37,004 nt of DNA, taken from the IMG/VR virus record IMGVR_UViG_3300046385_000126, positions 64,001-101,004 of that record; one strand, written 5' to 3'. The stretch's first letter is position 1, and each line of letters starts with the position of its first letter. Under the pieces are notes generated by a model. It was not told the DNA's origin, searched no databases, and saw only the letters and a program-made list of their open reading frames with translations. The stretch is from a virus. The position numbers and the translations under genes are program-made. Positions 24,452 through 32,349 of this stretch are shown piece after piece.

Positions 24452-26398
24452 ATGGCAAACTTAATTCAAGTAAAAAGAAGTGCGTTAACCGCAGTTCCAA
24501 CAACAACTACCGACATCGTTTATGGTGAGTTAGCATATTCCTTCGAGGGAACGTCTAATTCGCTGTTTATTGGTAACTCCTCTAACGTCGCCGTACGTAT
24601 TGCTGGTGGTAAGTATCCTTGGCTGCACAATGCAAACGTTACTGCTCCCGGTACGCTTGTTGCAAACGCTGTCGTCATTACGGATGCTAACTCGTTCGTC
24701 AACGAACTGCGCACACCAAAACTAACGATCAATACATCTGGTACGACGACTACCTTTATTAATACGTTTGGTTTAGCAGCTAACTCAACACAGCTTGGTG
24801 GAACTGTTGGTGGCTCAAACACCGAAATCGTTTCTTCTTGGGCTATTAAGACATATGTTGATGGTAAGACTGGTGCTCTTGGTGGCAGCATTACCAACAC
24901 ACAGATCGTATACAGCAATAGTGGTACGCTAACCGGCTCTGCAGATTACACGTTCAACAACGTAAGTAACACAATTGCAATTGGTAGTGGTGGTGTTGTC
25001 GGTATCAGTTTGACAGGTTCTAACGGCTTTATTAACACAAAAGGTGAAGTCAGATCCAATACCATTATGCAAGTGTTGGCAGGTGGCACACCTCTGACAG
25101 TTACCAACGGTCTGTTCATGTCAACAGCAAACGTTGATAACTACGCACAAATTGGTATTCAGAACAAAGGTGGTGCAACAACTGCTAATACATCTTCTGA
25201 TATTGTAGCATACGTTGCTGGTGCACTTGCATCTGATTCAACTGGCTTTGTTGACATGGGTATTACTGCTAACGGTTTCAACCAAGCAGCATACTCTGTT
25301 ACACAAGGTTCAGAAGGTTACATCTTCTCATCTGCACTATCTGGTTCGCTGGGTTCTGGTTCTCTTGTTCTAGCAACAGATTCCACAGGTACCAACAACA
25401 GTATCCGTTTCTATGTTAACGGCTTTAACCAAGCAGTCACAAGCGCTGCGATGGTTATTGCTAGCAACACGAACGTCGGTATCGGTAACAATGCTCCTGC
25501 CCACAAGTTAGTTGTTGGCGGCACAATGAAGGTTAATGGTAACACCACATTCGATGGTACCACAGCACATACCGGTGCAGCAACGTTCTCTAACACCACC
25601 TCACACACCGGTGCAGCAACGTTCTCTAACACCGTACAGATGAACGGTTCTGGTGCCAACGTTGCTGGTACACTTGGTGTTGCAGGGGCGGCTGCACTAG
25701 CCTCTAGCGTAACCTTAGGTACGACATCGGCTGATGTATTGACTCTAAATGCACGTCTTGGCACATCCATTGTCCCATCTGCTAACATTACTGTTGATCT
25801 AGGTACATCAAACCTACGCTGGGCTACGGTTTACACTCAAGATCTTAATATCGGTCGTGATTTGTCTGTCTCTGGTAACTTGACTGTTTCTGGTACCCTG
25901 ACCACGATCTCTTCAACAAACTTGACTGTCACTGATCCGTTGATTAAGGTTGCTAACGGCAACACAACAACAGACATTCTCGACGTTGGTATCTTTGGCG
26001 CATTTGGTAACGTAACAACAACATCATATACTGGTTTGTTCCGTGACGCCACAGACTCACGTTACAAGTTGTTTACAGGTAACATTCCTGAACCAACGAC
26101 TACCGTCGATACAGCGAACGTAAACTTTGCATATGCTGACTTGCAAGTTGGTACGCTGTTTGCTAATAAGGTAAGCACAGCAAACGCACAGATTACTGGC
26201 GGTTCAATCACTGGTATCGTAGATCTAGCTGTTGCAGATGGTGGTACAGGTCAATCAACCTTTACCAGCAATGGTATTTTGTTTGGTAACAATGGCAACG
26301 CCCTGCAAGTTACTGCAGCAGGTACACAAGGCCAAGTTCTTCAAGCCGGTTCCGGCGGCGTGCCAGCATTTGGTACTTTGGACGGCGGCACGTTTTAA
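24452..26398 (+). CDS. Tail fibre protein
   Basis: 648 aa. The N-terminal ~45 residues (LIQVKRSALTAVPTTTTDIVYGELAYSF, 28 residues in all) form the recurrent 'L-x-[IV]-K-R-[ST]...GELA' head seen also in the protein at 26815, probably the attachment end. The shaft is Asn/Thr/Ser/Val-rich beta sequence; at ~370-390 the motif HTGAATFSNT is repeated twice. A module LGTSNLRW...GRDLSVSGNLTVSGTL (~449-484) resembles one in the 324-aa fibre at 13174. The tip has a VADGGTGQSTFTSNGILFGN segment, common in phage fibres, and ends PAFGTLDGGTF. It follows the small protein without a gap. Host recognition is inferred from the fibre-like composition. Confidence 0.75.
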   Translation: MANLIQVKRSALTAVPTTTTDIVYGELAYSFEGTSNSLFIGNSSNVAVRIAGGKYPWLHNANVTAPGTLVANAVVITDANSFVNELRTPKLTINTSGTTTTFINTFGLAANSTQLGGTVGGSNTEIVSSWAIKTYVDGKTGALGGSITNTQIVYSNSGTLTGSADYTFNNVSNTIAIGSGGVVGISLTGSNGFINTKGEVRSNTIMQVLAGGTPLTVTNGLFMSTANVDNYAQIGIQNKGGATTANTSSDIVAYVAGALASDSTGFVDMGITANGFNQAAYSVTQGSEGYIFSSALSGSLGSGSLVLATDSTGTNNSIRFYVNGFNQAVTSAAMVIASNTNVGIGNNAPAHKLVVGGTMKVNGNTTFDGTTAHTGAATFSNTTSHTGAATFSNTVQMNGSGANVAGTLGVAGAAALASSVTLGTTSADVLTLNARLGTSIVPSANITVDLGTSNLRWATVYTQDLNIGRDLSVSGNLTVSGTLTTISSTNLTVTDPLIKVANGNTTTDILDVGIFGAFGNVTTTSYTGLFRDATDSRYKLFTGNIPEPTTTVDTANVNFAYADLQVGTLFANKVSTANAQITGGSITGIVDLAVADGGTGQSTFTSNGILFGNNGNALQVTAAGTQGQVLQAGSGGVPAFGTLDGGTF

Positions 26399-26417
26399 TT
26401 AATTTTTGGAATATATT

Positions 26418-26768
26418 ATGGAAACTGATTTTATAAACCTTTTTGTTCAAAAGCAAAAAGATATGATTAATGATTTGATAGCACGGGTAGTGATGTTGGA
26501 CACAAGAGCATCACTATCCGAAGCAAAGGTTCAAAAATTAGCTGAGGCAGAAGAGTTAGTAACATCTCTTCGTAGCCAGCTGAATAATACTGTTATTGAA
26601 CGGGATGCTAAAAGCGCTGTTGTCGATTTGAAGGTTCAGAAGATAAATGAACTAGAGGAACGGATGGCTACAGTTAGCAGCCAGCTCAGTGACGTTGTTA
26701 CAGAACGCGACGCTTTGAAGCAACAAATTGTAGCGTTAAGAAAAGCTGCTAAATCAATTAGCGAATAA
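26418..26768 (+). CDS. Small coiled-coil protein with an internal duplication
   Basis: 116 aa from the ATG at 26418, with GGA about ten bases upstream; an in-frame TTG at 26406 is less likely. Apart from the first ~30 residues the protein is a heptad coiled coil. Two copies of a 35-residue unit start at KVQK37-40 and KVQK72-75, and both run through SQL...ERDA. A unit of 35 residues equals five heptads. It lies between two fibre genes and ahead of a terminator. This suggests an oligomerising fibre-assembly or linker protein; it is not recognised as a specific T4 chaperone. Confidence 0.6.
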   Translation: METDFINLFVQKQKDMINDLIARVVMLDTRASLSEAKVQKLAEAEELVTSLRSQLNNTVIERDAKSAVVDLKVQKINELEERMATVSSQLSDVVTERDALKQQIVALRKAAKSISE

Positions 26769-26776
26769 ACAAAACA

Positions 26777-26797
26777 AGGGCGTATATACGCCCTTTT
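26777..26797 (+). terminator. Intrinsic terminator after the coiled-coil gene
   Basis: The hairpin AGGGCGT-loop-ACGCCCT (palindrome GGGCGTATATACGCCC at 26778-26793) is followed by TTTT. It lies 8 bases after the stop at 26768 and ends 17 bases before the next start, so some read-through or a separate promoter is needed for the next fibre gene. Confidence 0.8.
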
Positions 26798-26814
26798 CTC
26801 CTACATAGGAACAT

Positions 26815-27480
26815 ATGGCAAACAATAAACTACAGATCAAGCGCACCACTGTTACTGGCCGCGCACCTAACACAACGTCCAGCTCAAACACCACATACAT
26901 CGATGCTGGTGAACTAGCAATTAACCTGACAGATAAGAAGCTGTTTTCATCAGATGGTACCAGCATTATTGAGTTCGGTACAGGAACACCTGTGTATGAT
27001 GAAAACGGTACACTGATCACGACGACGTATGTGACACAGGCCCAAAATGGTCCAGCGTTTTCAGCATATCCGAACTCAAGCATTCAGCAGACTATCTCTT
27101 CAGGGTCCCAACAAAAGGTCTTGTTCCAGTTAGAAGAGTATGACACTAACAACAACTTTGCTAGTTCAAGATTCACACCAACAGTCGCTGGTTACTATCA
27201 ACTAAATGCTACTGTCCGTATGAGCGGTACTATGGGCACCGGTGAAAATATGCTTGTGATTTGGAAAAATGGATCAGAGTATAAGCGCGGATGGAATGCT
27301 AGTGGCACAGAAGTGGGTGCTAGCTTCTTTGCAATGGGCGTCAACACTGTAGCGTATGCTAATGGAGCAGGGGATTACTTTGAAGTATATGTACAGCAAG
27401 GTAGTGGAGGAAACAGAGACGTTACTGTGGCTGGTGGCAATATAACATGGTTTAACGGCGCAATGGTGAGAAGTGCGTAA
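26815..27480 (+). CDS. Fibre-like protein with C1q-like tip domain
   Basis: 221 aa. The N-terminal ~60 residues contain KLQIKRTTVTGRAPNTTSSS and then YIDAGELAINLTDKKLFSSDG, the same attachment-type head as the 648-aa fibre. The rest (from ~95) reads as a C1q/TNF-like jelly roll: FTPTVAGYYQLNATVRM, ENMLVIWKNGSEYKRGW, then YANGAGDYFEVYVQQGSGG and a final ITWFNGAMVRSA strand. C1q-like domains usually trimerise and bind ligands, so this is a plausible short fibre with a receptor-binding head. It sits after a terminator and before the late promoter at 27494. Confidence 0.7.
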   Translation: MANNKLQIKRTTVTGRAPNTTSSSNTTYIDAGELAINLTDKKLFSSDGTSIIEFGTGTPVYDENGTLITTTYVTQAQNGPAFSAYPNSSIQQTISSGSQQKVLFQLEEYDTNNNFASSRFTPTVAGYYQLNATVRMSGTMGTGENMLVIWKNGSEYKRGWNASGTEVGASFFAMGVNTVAYANGAGDYFEVYVQQGSGGNRDVTVAGGNITWFNGAMVRSA

Positions 27481-27493
27481 CGAACTCCTGCTG

Positions 27494-27501
27494 TATAAAT
27501 A
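27494..27501 (+). promoter_or_regulatory. T4-type late promoter TATAAATA
   Basis: Exact late-promoter -10 element, 18 bases upstream of the gp13-like ATG at 27520. A Shine-Dalgarno AAGGA lies between them, so the 5' leader would be very short. It should drive the neck and packaging genes. Confidence 0.8.
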
Positions 27502-27519
27502 ATAACAAAAGGAAACACC

Positions 27520-28263
27520 ATGGCCGTCCCAACATCAAGAGCAGAGTTTAAAGAATATTGCCTACGCAAGCTAGGCAAGCCCGTCATCGAAATTAACGTG
27601 GACGATGATCAAGTAGAAGACCGTATCGACGAGGCTTTGCGATACTATTGGGATTACCACTTCGATGGTTCTGATAAGGTGTACTACAAACATCAGATTA
27701 CATCCACAGATATTACCAATCGATACATTACACTTCCAGAAAATATCATCGGTGCTGTTCGTGTATTCCCTATCGGTGATCCATCTATCCGTTCTGATGA
27801 TATGTTTAACATTCGTTATCAGATCGCTCTGAACGATTTGTACACATTGACTGCATACTCGATGCTACCGTACTTTATGGCAATGCAGCATCTTTCTTTG
27901 ATCTCGGAAATGTTGGTCGGCCAACAGCCAATTAGATACAACCGTCATATGAATCGTTTATATGTTGATACAAAGTGGGAAAACTACAATGTAGGTGAGT
28001 ATCTTCTGGTTGAAGCATATCAAGTCATCGACCCTAATGTTTACACAGATGCGTGGGCTGACCGTTGGTTGCAGAACTACTCAACTGCCAAGATCAAATA
28101 CCAATGGGGTACAAACCTGACAAAGTTTACAGGTATGCAGCTTCCTGGCGGCGTCCAGTTCAATGGTGAAAAGATTTTGGACGATGCAGAGAAAGAGATT
28201 GAAAAGATGGAAGAGGAAATGATTAACAGTTATTCTCTACCAGTCGCGGACCTCATAGGGTAA
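27520..28263 (+). CDS. gp13: Neck protein (head completion), T4 gp13-like
   Basis: 247 aa; T4 gp13 is 309 aa. Recognised from the N-terminal pattern EFKEYCLRKLGKPVIEINVD, then DRIDEALRYYWDYHFDGSD, which matches the gp13 family (T4: LRRLGAPIINVELT, then ALELYGEYHFDG). Further features are RYITLPENIIGAVRVFP and NRHMNRLYVD. T4 gp13 and gp14 form the neck ring between the portal and the tail, closing the head after DNA packaging. It is the first gene after the late promoter at 27494. Downstream lies an uncharacterised gene where T4 has gp14. Confidence 0.9.
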   Translation: MAVPTSRAEFKEYCLRKLGKPVIEINVDDDQVEDRIDEALRYYWDYHFDGSDKVYYKHQITSTDITNRYITLPENIIGAVRVFPIGDPSIRSDDMFNIRYQIALNDLYTLTAYSMLPYFMAMQHLSLISEMLVGQQPIRYNRHMNRLYVDTKWENYNVGEYLLVEAYQVIDPNVYTDAWADRWLQNYSTAKIKYQWGTNLTKFTGMQLPGGVQFNGEKILDDAEKEIEKMEEEMINSYSLPVADLIG

Positions 28264-28265
28264 GT

Positions 28266-28700
28266 ATGGATAGTATTGCTAAAGCACTTGGTATAACTCC
28301 TCAACCGCAAGTATTTTTCGAAGACCTCGAAAAAACATGCAGCACGATGTCGTGTAGCTCTGTGGATGTCTCACCCTTTAATTCAGAGTGGTTTAAACCG
28401 ATTCGAGTAGAGAATGGTAAGAACAGTAACCTGGTTAAAGAGTGGAATGGATCCACTCAGCAAAAGGAGTTCTTACAGAGAACTTTAAAAAATAGAAAGA
28501 TTAATTGGGGTGATCAGATTACTAATGCAAAAAGCCACGGTCCATACTCAATCGACTTGGACGGTGTGCTTTTTACTACACTAAGTATTAACAAATTTGC
28601 TAAAGAACACGGCTTGAATTTTTCTTCTTTGAGAAATTCTTTATCCACTAAGCAACCTGTTAGAAGTAAGAATCATACCGTTACAGTGATAAAAGCATAA
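28266..28700 (+). CDS. Uncharacterised protein inserted between gp13 and gp14
   Basis: 144 aa, not recognised as a T4 virion protein. The first residues MDSIAKALGITPQPQ resemble the start of the terminase small subunit encoded 2 kb downstream (MNDPIATTLGLTPLEE), sharing I-A-x-x-LG-[IL]-TP. The C-terminal ~50 residues (LDGVLFTTLSINKFAKEHGL, then FSSLRNSLSTKQ) look like a small helix-turn-helix such as the NUMOD-type modules found with homing endonucleases, but no nuclease motif (GIY-YIG or HNH) is present. It starts 3 bases after gp13 and its stop overlaps the gp14 start (TAATG), so it is translated with the neck genes. It could be a DNA-binding packaging accessory or a remnant of a mobile endonuclease. 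Confidence 0.65.
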   Translation: MDSIAKALGITPQPQVFFEDLEKTCSTMSCSSVDVSPFNSEWFKPIRVENGKNSNLVKEWNGSTQQKEFLQRTLKNRKINWGDQITNAKSHGPYSIDLDGVLFTTLSINKFAKEHGLNFSSLRNSLSTKQPVRSKNHTVTVIKA

Positions 28701-29422
28701 TGGCGACAAACTTCTTTTTTAATAACTTTCAAAACAGCCAAGAGCAGCTGTTGATTGAAGATTTGATCATCGAATCTATTAAGATTTATGGTCATGATGT
28801 GTATTTCATTCCAAGAAACCCTGTAAGCATCGATCAGATCTACGGGGAAGATCCTTTGCATGAATATATCCATGCCGTTCCTGTTGAAATGTTTATTAAG
28901 AACATCGAGGGATTTGCTGGTGAAGGAGACTTCCTTTCTAAGTTCAATATTCAGATCAGAGACCAGATTACATTCACGATCGCACGTAGGTCATTCAACA
29001 ACGAAGTTGGTCAATTGGAATTCCTGAACCGTCCTCGTGAAGGGGATCTGATTTTCTTCCCATTGAATTCGAAAATATTCGAGATCAAGTTTGTGGAGCA
29101 TGAAGCAATCTTCTATCAACTTGGTGCTTTGCAAACATATGATTTGAAGTGTGAGCTGTTCGAGTACAGTAACGAATATTTTAGTACAGGTATCGAAGCA
29201 GTTGATAAGCTGAGCCAAAACTATTCACTAGATCAATCAGTACATGGTATTCTAACGGAAAATGGGCTGCTTCTGACGGATGAGGAAGAGTACCACATCC
29301 TCCAAGAAGTAAGTGATATCAACTTGAATGATGTTACAGCTAACAACGATGAAATCGAAACAGAAGCAGATTCGTTCATTGATTTCACAGAACGCGATCC
29401 GTTCAGCGAAGGGACATATTAA
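28700..29422 (+). CDS. gp14: Neck protein, T4 gp14-like
   Basis: 240 aa (T4 gp14 is 256). An N-terminal segment with ESIKIYGHDVYFIPRNPVS matches the IYGHDVYYIPRE signature of gp14. Next come the strand-rich section with IRDQITFTIARRSF and REGDLIFFPLNSKIFEIKFV, and the acidic C-terminus. T4 gp14 with gp13 makes the neck collar to which the tail joins. The start overlaps the stop of the uncharacterised gene by 1 base and its stop overlaps the gp15 start (TAATG), indicating coupling. Confidence 0.9.
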   Translation: MATNFFFNNFQNSQEQLLIEDLIIESIKIYGHDVYFIPRNPVSIDQIYGEDPLHEYIHAVPVEMFIKNIEGFAGEGDFLSKFNIQIRDQITFTIARRSFNNEVGQLEFLNRPREGDLIFFPLNSKIFEIKFVEHEAIFYQLGALQTYDLKCELFEYSNEYFSTGIEAVDKLSQNYSLDQSVHGILTENGLLLTDEEEYHILQEVSDINLNDVTANNDEIETEADSFIDFTERDPFSEGTY

Positions 29423-30225
29423 TGTTCGGACATACCTTTTACCACGGAACTATCAGACGTTACGTTACCCTTTTTGGTACGTTGTTCAACGACATTTACA
29501 TTAACCGTCCCGATCTAACGCATAATCAGATAAAGACGATTAAGGTGCCGATTGCATATGGTCCAAAAGAAAAGACACTTGCAAGATTGACAGCAGATCC
29601 TAACCTCGACAGAATGCCGGCAATTGTACTACCTCGTATGTCGTTTGAGATTAAAGATATGCAGTATGCACCAACTCGCAAACTGAACACTATCAACAGA
29701 AGACGTCATAAAGATACAACAAATCAAGATGTACTGAAACACCAGTACAACCCAGTTCCTTATGATATTAATTTTACTTTGTCGATCATGGTAAAGAATA
29801 CCGATGATGGAACACGTATTATTGAGCAGATCCTTCCTTTCTTTACACCAGAGTGGACTGCAACAGTTCAGTTGATTCCAGAAATGGATATCAACATGGA
29901 CATTCCTGTAATTTTGAATACCGTTAATGTTTCGGATACATATGAAAGCGATTTTGAAACTCGCCGTGTGTTGACGTGGGAACTGACGTTTACGTTAAAA
30001 GGATATTTGTTCGGTCCAGTTAAAAGTCAAGGTGTTATTAAGTTTGCCGATACAAACATCTTCAATTCACTCACTGCTAATACGCCTCTAGTGAATATTA
30101 CAACAGAACCTGGACTAACATCCGAAGGCTTACCGACATCCAATGCTGAGCTTAGTATCGATAACTCGTTGATATTCGCAGATGATGATTATGGCTACAT
30201 TATAACAACAACAGAAAATGAATGA
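29422..30225 (+). CDS. gp15: Tail terminator / sheath stabiliser, T4 gp15-like
   Basis: 267 aa (T4 gp15 is 272). Clear family landmarks: FGHTFYHGTIRRYVTLFGTLFNDI at the start (T4: FGYFYNSSFRRYATLMGDLF), IKVPIAYGPKEK, IVLPRMSFEI, QYNPVPYDINFTLSIMVK and ILPFFTPEW. These correspond to T4's QYNPSPIKMIYELSIF and ILPYFQP. gp15 caps the tail tube and sheath at the neck end, stopping polymerisation and allowing head joining. It overlaps the gp16 start by 8 bases (ATGAATGA). Confidence 0.95.
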   Translation: MFGHTFYHGTIRRYVTLFGTLFNDIYINRPDLTHNQIKTIKVPIAYGPKEKTLARLTADPNLDRMPAIVLPRMSFEIKDMQYAPTRKLNTINRRRHKDTTNQDVLKHQYNPVPYDINFTLSIMVKNTDDGTRIIEQILPFFTPEWTATVQLIPEMDINMDIPVILNTVNVSDTYESDFETRRVLTWELTFTLKGYLFGPVKSQGVIKFADTNIFNSLTANTPLVNITTEPGLTSEGLPTSNAELSIDNSLIFADDDYGYIITTTENE

Positions 30226-30613
30226 TCCAATTGCAACAACTCTCGGCCTAACTCCTCTTGAAGAGGTAAGACAGCACGAACTACTACCTGCAAAGTCTAG
30301 CGATAACCAAATCGTGGATGACTTTGAGTATGCCCGTGGCAACTTAATTTCTGCTATTGAAAAGGGCCAGGAAGCATTGTCAGGTATCCTGGATGTCGCT
30401 GCCCAATCCCAACATCCACGTTCGTATGAAGTTGTCGCTACGTTGTTAAAAGCTGTGTCCGATGCGAACAAGGATCTGTTAGAGCTGCAAAAGCGCAGAG
30501 GTGATTTAACTGGTGAAAAAGCTTCACCAACAACAGTTAACAATAATCTCTTTGTCGGTAGCACTGCAGAGTTGCAGCAATTGATAAAGAAACAAAATGA
30601 GCAAAATAAATGA
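30218..30613 (+). CDS. gp16: Terminase small subunit, T4 gp16-like
   Basis: 131 aa (T4 gp16 is 164). The N-terminus has the LGLTP motif, followed by DDFEYARGNLISAIEKGQEA and AAQSQHPRSYEVVATLLKAV, then KDLLELQKRRGDL, a helical coiled-coil segment typical of gp16 rings. The C-terminus has NNNLFVGSTAELQQLIKK. gp16 recognises viral DNA and regulates gp17. It overlaps gp15 by 8 bases and gp17 by 17 bases, as in many T4-like phages. Confidence 0.9.
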   Translation: MNDPIATTLGLTPLEEVRQHELLPAKSSDNQIVDDFEYARGNLISAIEKGQEALSGILDVAAQSQHPRSYEVVATLLKAVSDANKDLLELQKRRGDLTGEKASPTTVNNNLFVGSTAELQQLIKKQNEQNK

Positions 30614-32276
30614 AGCGTACCTTGGCAATCAGAACTTAAAACGTTCGAATGTCAAGCACGAGTGGACATCACAGCAAGTATCTGAATGGATGAAGTGTGC
30701 ACAGGATCCTGTGTACTTTATTGAAACATACATTAAGATTGTAAACATTGACCAGGGTTTGGTCAACTTTTCGTTGTATGATTACCAGCAAGACATTGTC
30801 GAGCTTGCTGTTCTCGAGCGCTTCGTTATTTGTAAAATGCCACGTCAGTGTGGAAAGACCACAACGATTGCTGGTGTGTTGCTATGGTACATTCTTTTTC
30901 ATGAGCGATACAACATCGCTATCTTGGCTAACAAATTAGCCCAGGCTCGAGAAATTCTTTCACGTATTCAACTTGCATACGAACACTTACCTAAATGGTT
31001 GCAACAAGGTATTGTTGAATGGAACAAAGGTAATATCGAGCTAGAAAACGGCTCCAAGATTCTTGCTTCTGCAACATCATCCAGCGCTATTCGTGGTGGA
31101 TCGTTCAACCTTGTATATCTTGATGAATTTGCATTCGTTGAAAACAACATGCAAGAAGACTTCTTTGCTTCTGTTTACCCAACAATTTCATCGGGTAAGA
31201 CATCGAAGGTACTGATTACATCTACTCCTAACGGTCTGAATATGTTCTACAAGATCTGGACAGACAGCGAAGAGAAAAAGAACAGTTACAAACGTATCGA
31301 CGTTCATTGGAGCCAGGTGCCTGGCCGTGACCAGAAGTGGAAAGAAGAAACGATTCGCAACACAAGCGAAGAACAGTTCCGTGTTGAGTTTGAATGTGAA
31401 TTCATTGGTTCATCTAACACTTTGATTAGTCCGTCAAAACTAAGACTGTTGAGATCGATAGATCCACAGCTAAAGAATGACGACACACGAATATACGAAC
31501 AGCCAGAGCCAGGAAGGCAGTACTTCATGACGGTGGATACATCACGAGGGGTGCAGGGTGATTACTCCGCATTCGTGGTGTATGACGTGTCAGAACTACC
31601 ATACAAAGTCGTAGCTACATATAAGAACAATGCAATATCGCCATTGATCTACCCAAACATTGTTTTCCAACTAGCAAGACACTACAACAGTGCATATGTG
31701 CTAGTTGAAACTAACGACATCGGTGAACAGATTGCAAACATCTTGCAATACGATCTCGAATACGATCACCTTCTTACAACTATTAATAACGGAAGAAGTG
31801 GTCAGGTAATTTCACCAGGCTTTGCTCAAGCACCTCGTCTAGGCGTCAAAACAACCAAGCAAGTTAAACGTATTGGTTGTGCAAGTCTTAAAACGCAGGT
31901 TGAGAGCGACAAGCTACTAATTAATGATGATCGTATTTTATACGAACTATTCCGTTTTGTTAACATTGGTGATAGTTACGAAGCAGAAGAAGGTCACGAT
32001 GACCTCGTAATGTGTTGTGTTTTGTTTGCTTGGGCAATGAACCAAGAGTATGTTCGTGAATTAACTAGCGTTGACCTACGTAAGCGCTTGGAAATGGAAC
32101 ATGCACAAGAACTCGAACAAGATATGATGCCATTCGGAATTATTGACCGGGGCGAAGCGTTTGCTGTTATTCCAATTGCGGCAAAAAAAGGAAGTGATGC
32201 GTGGTTATTTGCAGGTGATGACGACTATGACATGGCGCAGATGGAGAGGCACGAGAGCTCTTCATACTACCATTAG
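30597..32276 (+). CDS. gp17: Terminase large subunit (packaging ATPase-nuclease), T4 gp17-like
   Basis: 559 aa (T4 gp17 is 610). The ATPase domain shows Walker A at ~82-89 (PRQCGKTT), Walker B LVYLDE at ~172-177 (D176, E177) and the coupling motif KVLITSTPNG at ~204-213. The nuclease domain has D314 in MTVDTSRG, E371 in YVLVETND and D468/D469 in EEGHDDLV, which match the acidic triad of T4 gp17 (D401, E458, D542). It docks at the portal, drives DNA into the prohead and cuts the concatemer. The frame is continuous and there is no intein insertion. It overlaps gp16 by 17 bases. Its stop is 12 bases before the late promoter of the sheath gene. Confidence 0.97.
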   Translation: MSKINEAYLGNQNLKRSNVKHEWTSQQVSEWMKCAQDPVYFIETYIKIVNIDQGLVNFSLYDYQQDIVELAVLERFVICKMPRQCGKTTTIAGVLLWYILFHERYNIAILANKLAQAREILSRIQLAYEHLPKWLQQGIVEWNKGNIELENGSKILASATSSSAIRGGSFNLVYLDEFAFVENNMQEDFFASVYPTISSGKTSKVLITSTPNGLNMFYKIWTDSEEKKNSYKRIDVHWSQVPGRDQKWKEETIRNTSEEQFRVEFECEFIGSSNTLISPSKLRLLRSIDPQLKNDDTRIYEQPEPGRQYFMTVDTSRGVQGDYSAFVVYDVSELPYKVVATYKNNAISPLIYPNIVFQLARHYNSAYVLVETNDIGEQIANILQYDLEYDHLLTTINNGRSGQVISPGFAQAPRLGVKTTKQVKRIGCASLKTQVESDKLLINDDRILYELFRFVNIGDSYEAEEGHDDLVMCCVLFAWAMNQEYVRELTSVDLRKRLEMEHAQELEQDMMPFGIIDRGEAFAVIPIAAKKGSDAWLFAGDDDYDMAQMERHESSSYYH

Positions 32277-32288
32277 AAACCCCGGAAA

Positions 32289-32296
32289 TATAAATA
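32289..32296 (+). promoter_or_regulatory. T4-type late promoter TATAAATA for the tail sheath gene
   Basis: Exact late-promoter element, 53 bases upstream of the tail sheath ATG at 32350, in the only clear intergenic gap of the packaging/tail block. Confidence 0.85.
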
Positions 32297-32298
32297 CA

Positions 32299-32318
32299 AG
32301 GAACAAAACTTCGTTCCT
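32299..32318 (+). other. 5' leader hairpin of the tail sheath mRNA
   Basis: AGGAAC (32299-32304) pairs with GTTCCT (32313-32318) around an 8-base loop. It begins 2 bases after the late promoter element, so it would lie at or near the 5' end of the transcript. A 5' stem-loop often slows mRNA decay; a stabilising role is inferred. The strong Shine-Dalgarno GAGGGGAG at 32336-32343 lies downstream, 6 bases before the ATG. Confidence 0.45.
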
Positions 32319-32349
32319 ATAAAAAATAAACCTCAGAGGGGAGATAAAC

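Noticed and set aside
28266-28700. Intact homing endonuclease
   Set aside because: Only a possible HTH-like C-terminus is visible; no GIY-YIG, HNH or LAGLIDADG motif is present.
30597-32276. Intein or intron in the terminase large subunit
   Set aside because: All ATPase and nuclease motifs are evenly spaced in one uninterrupted frame of normal length.
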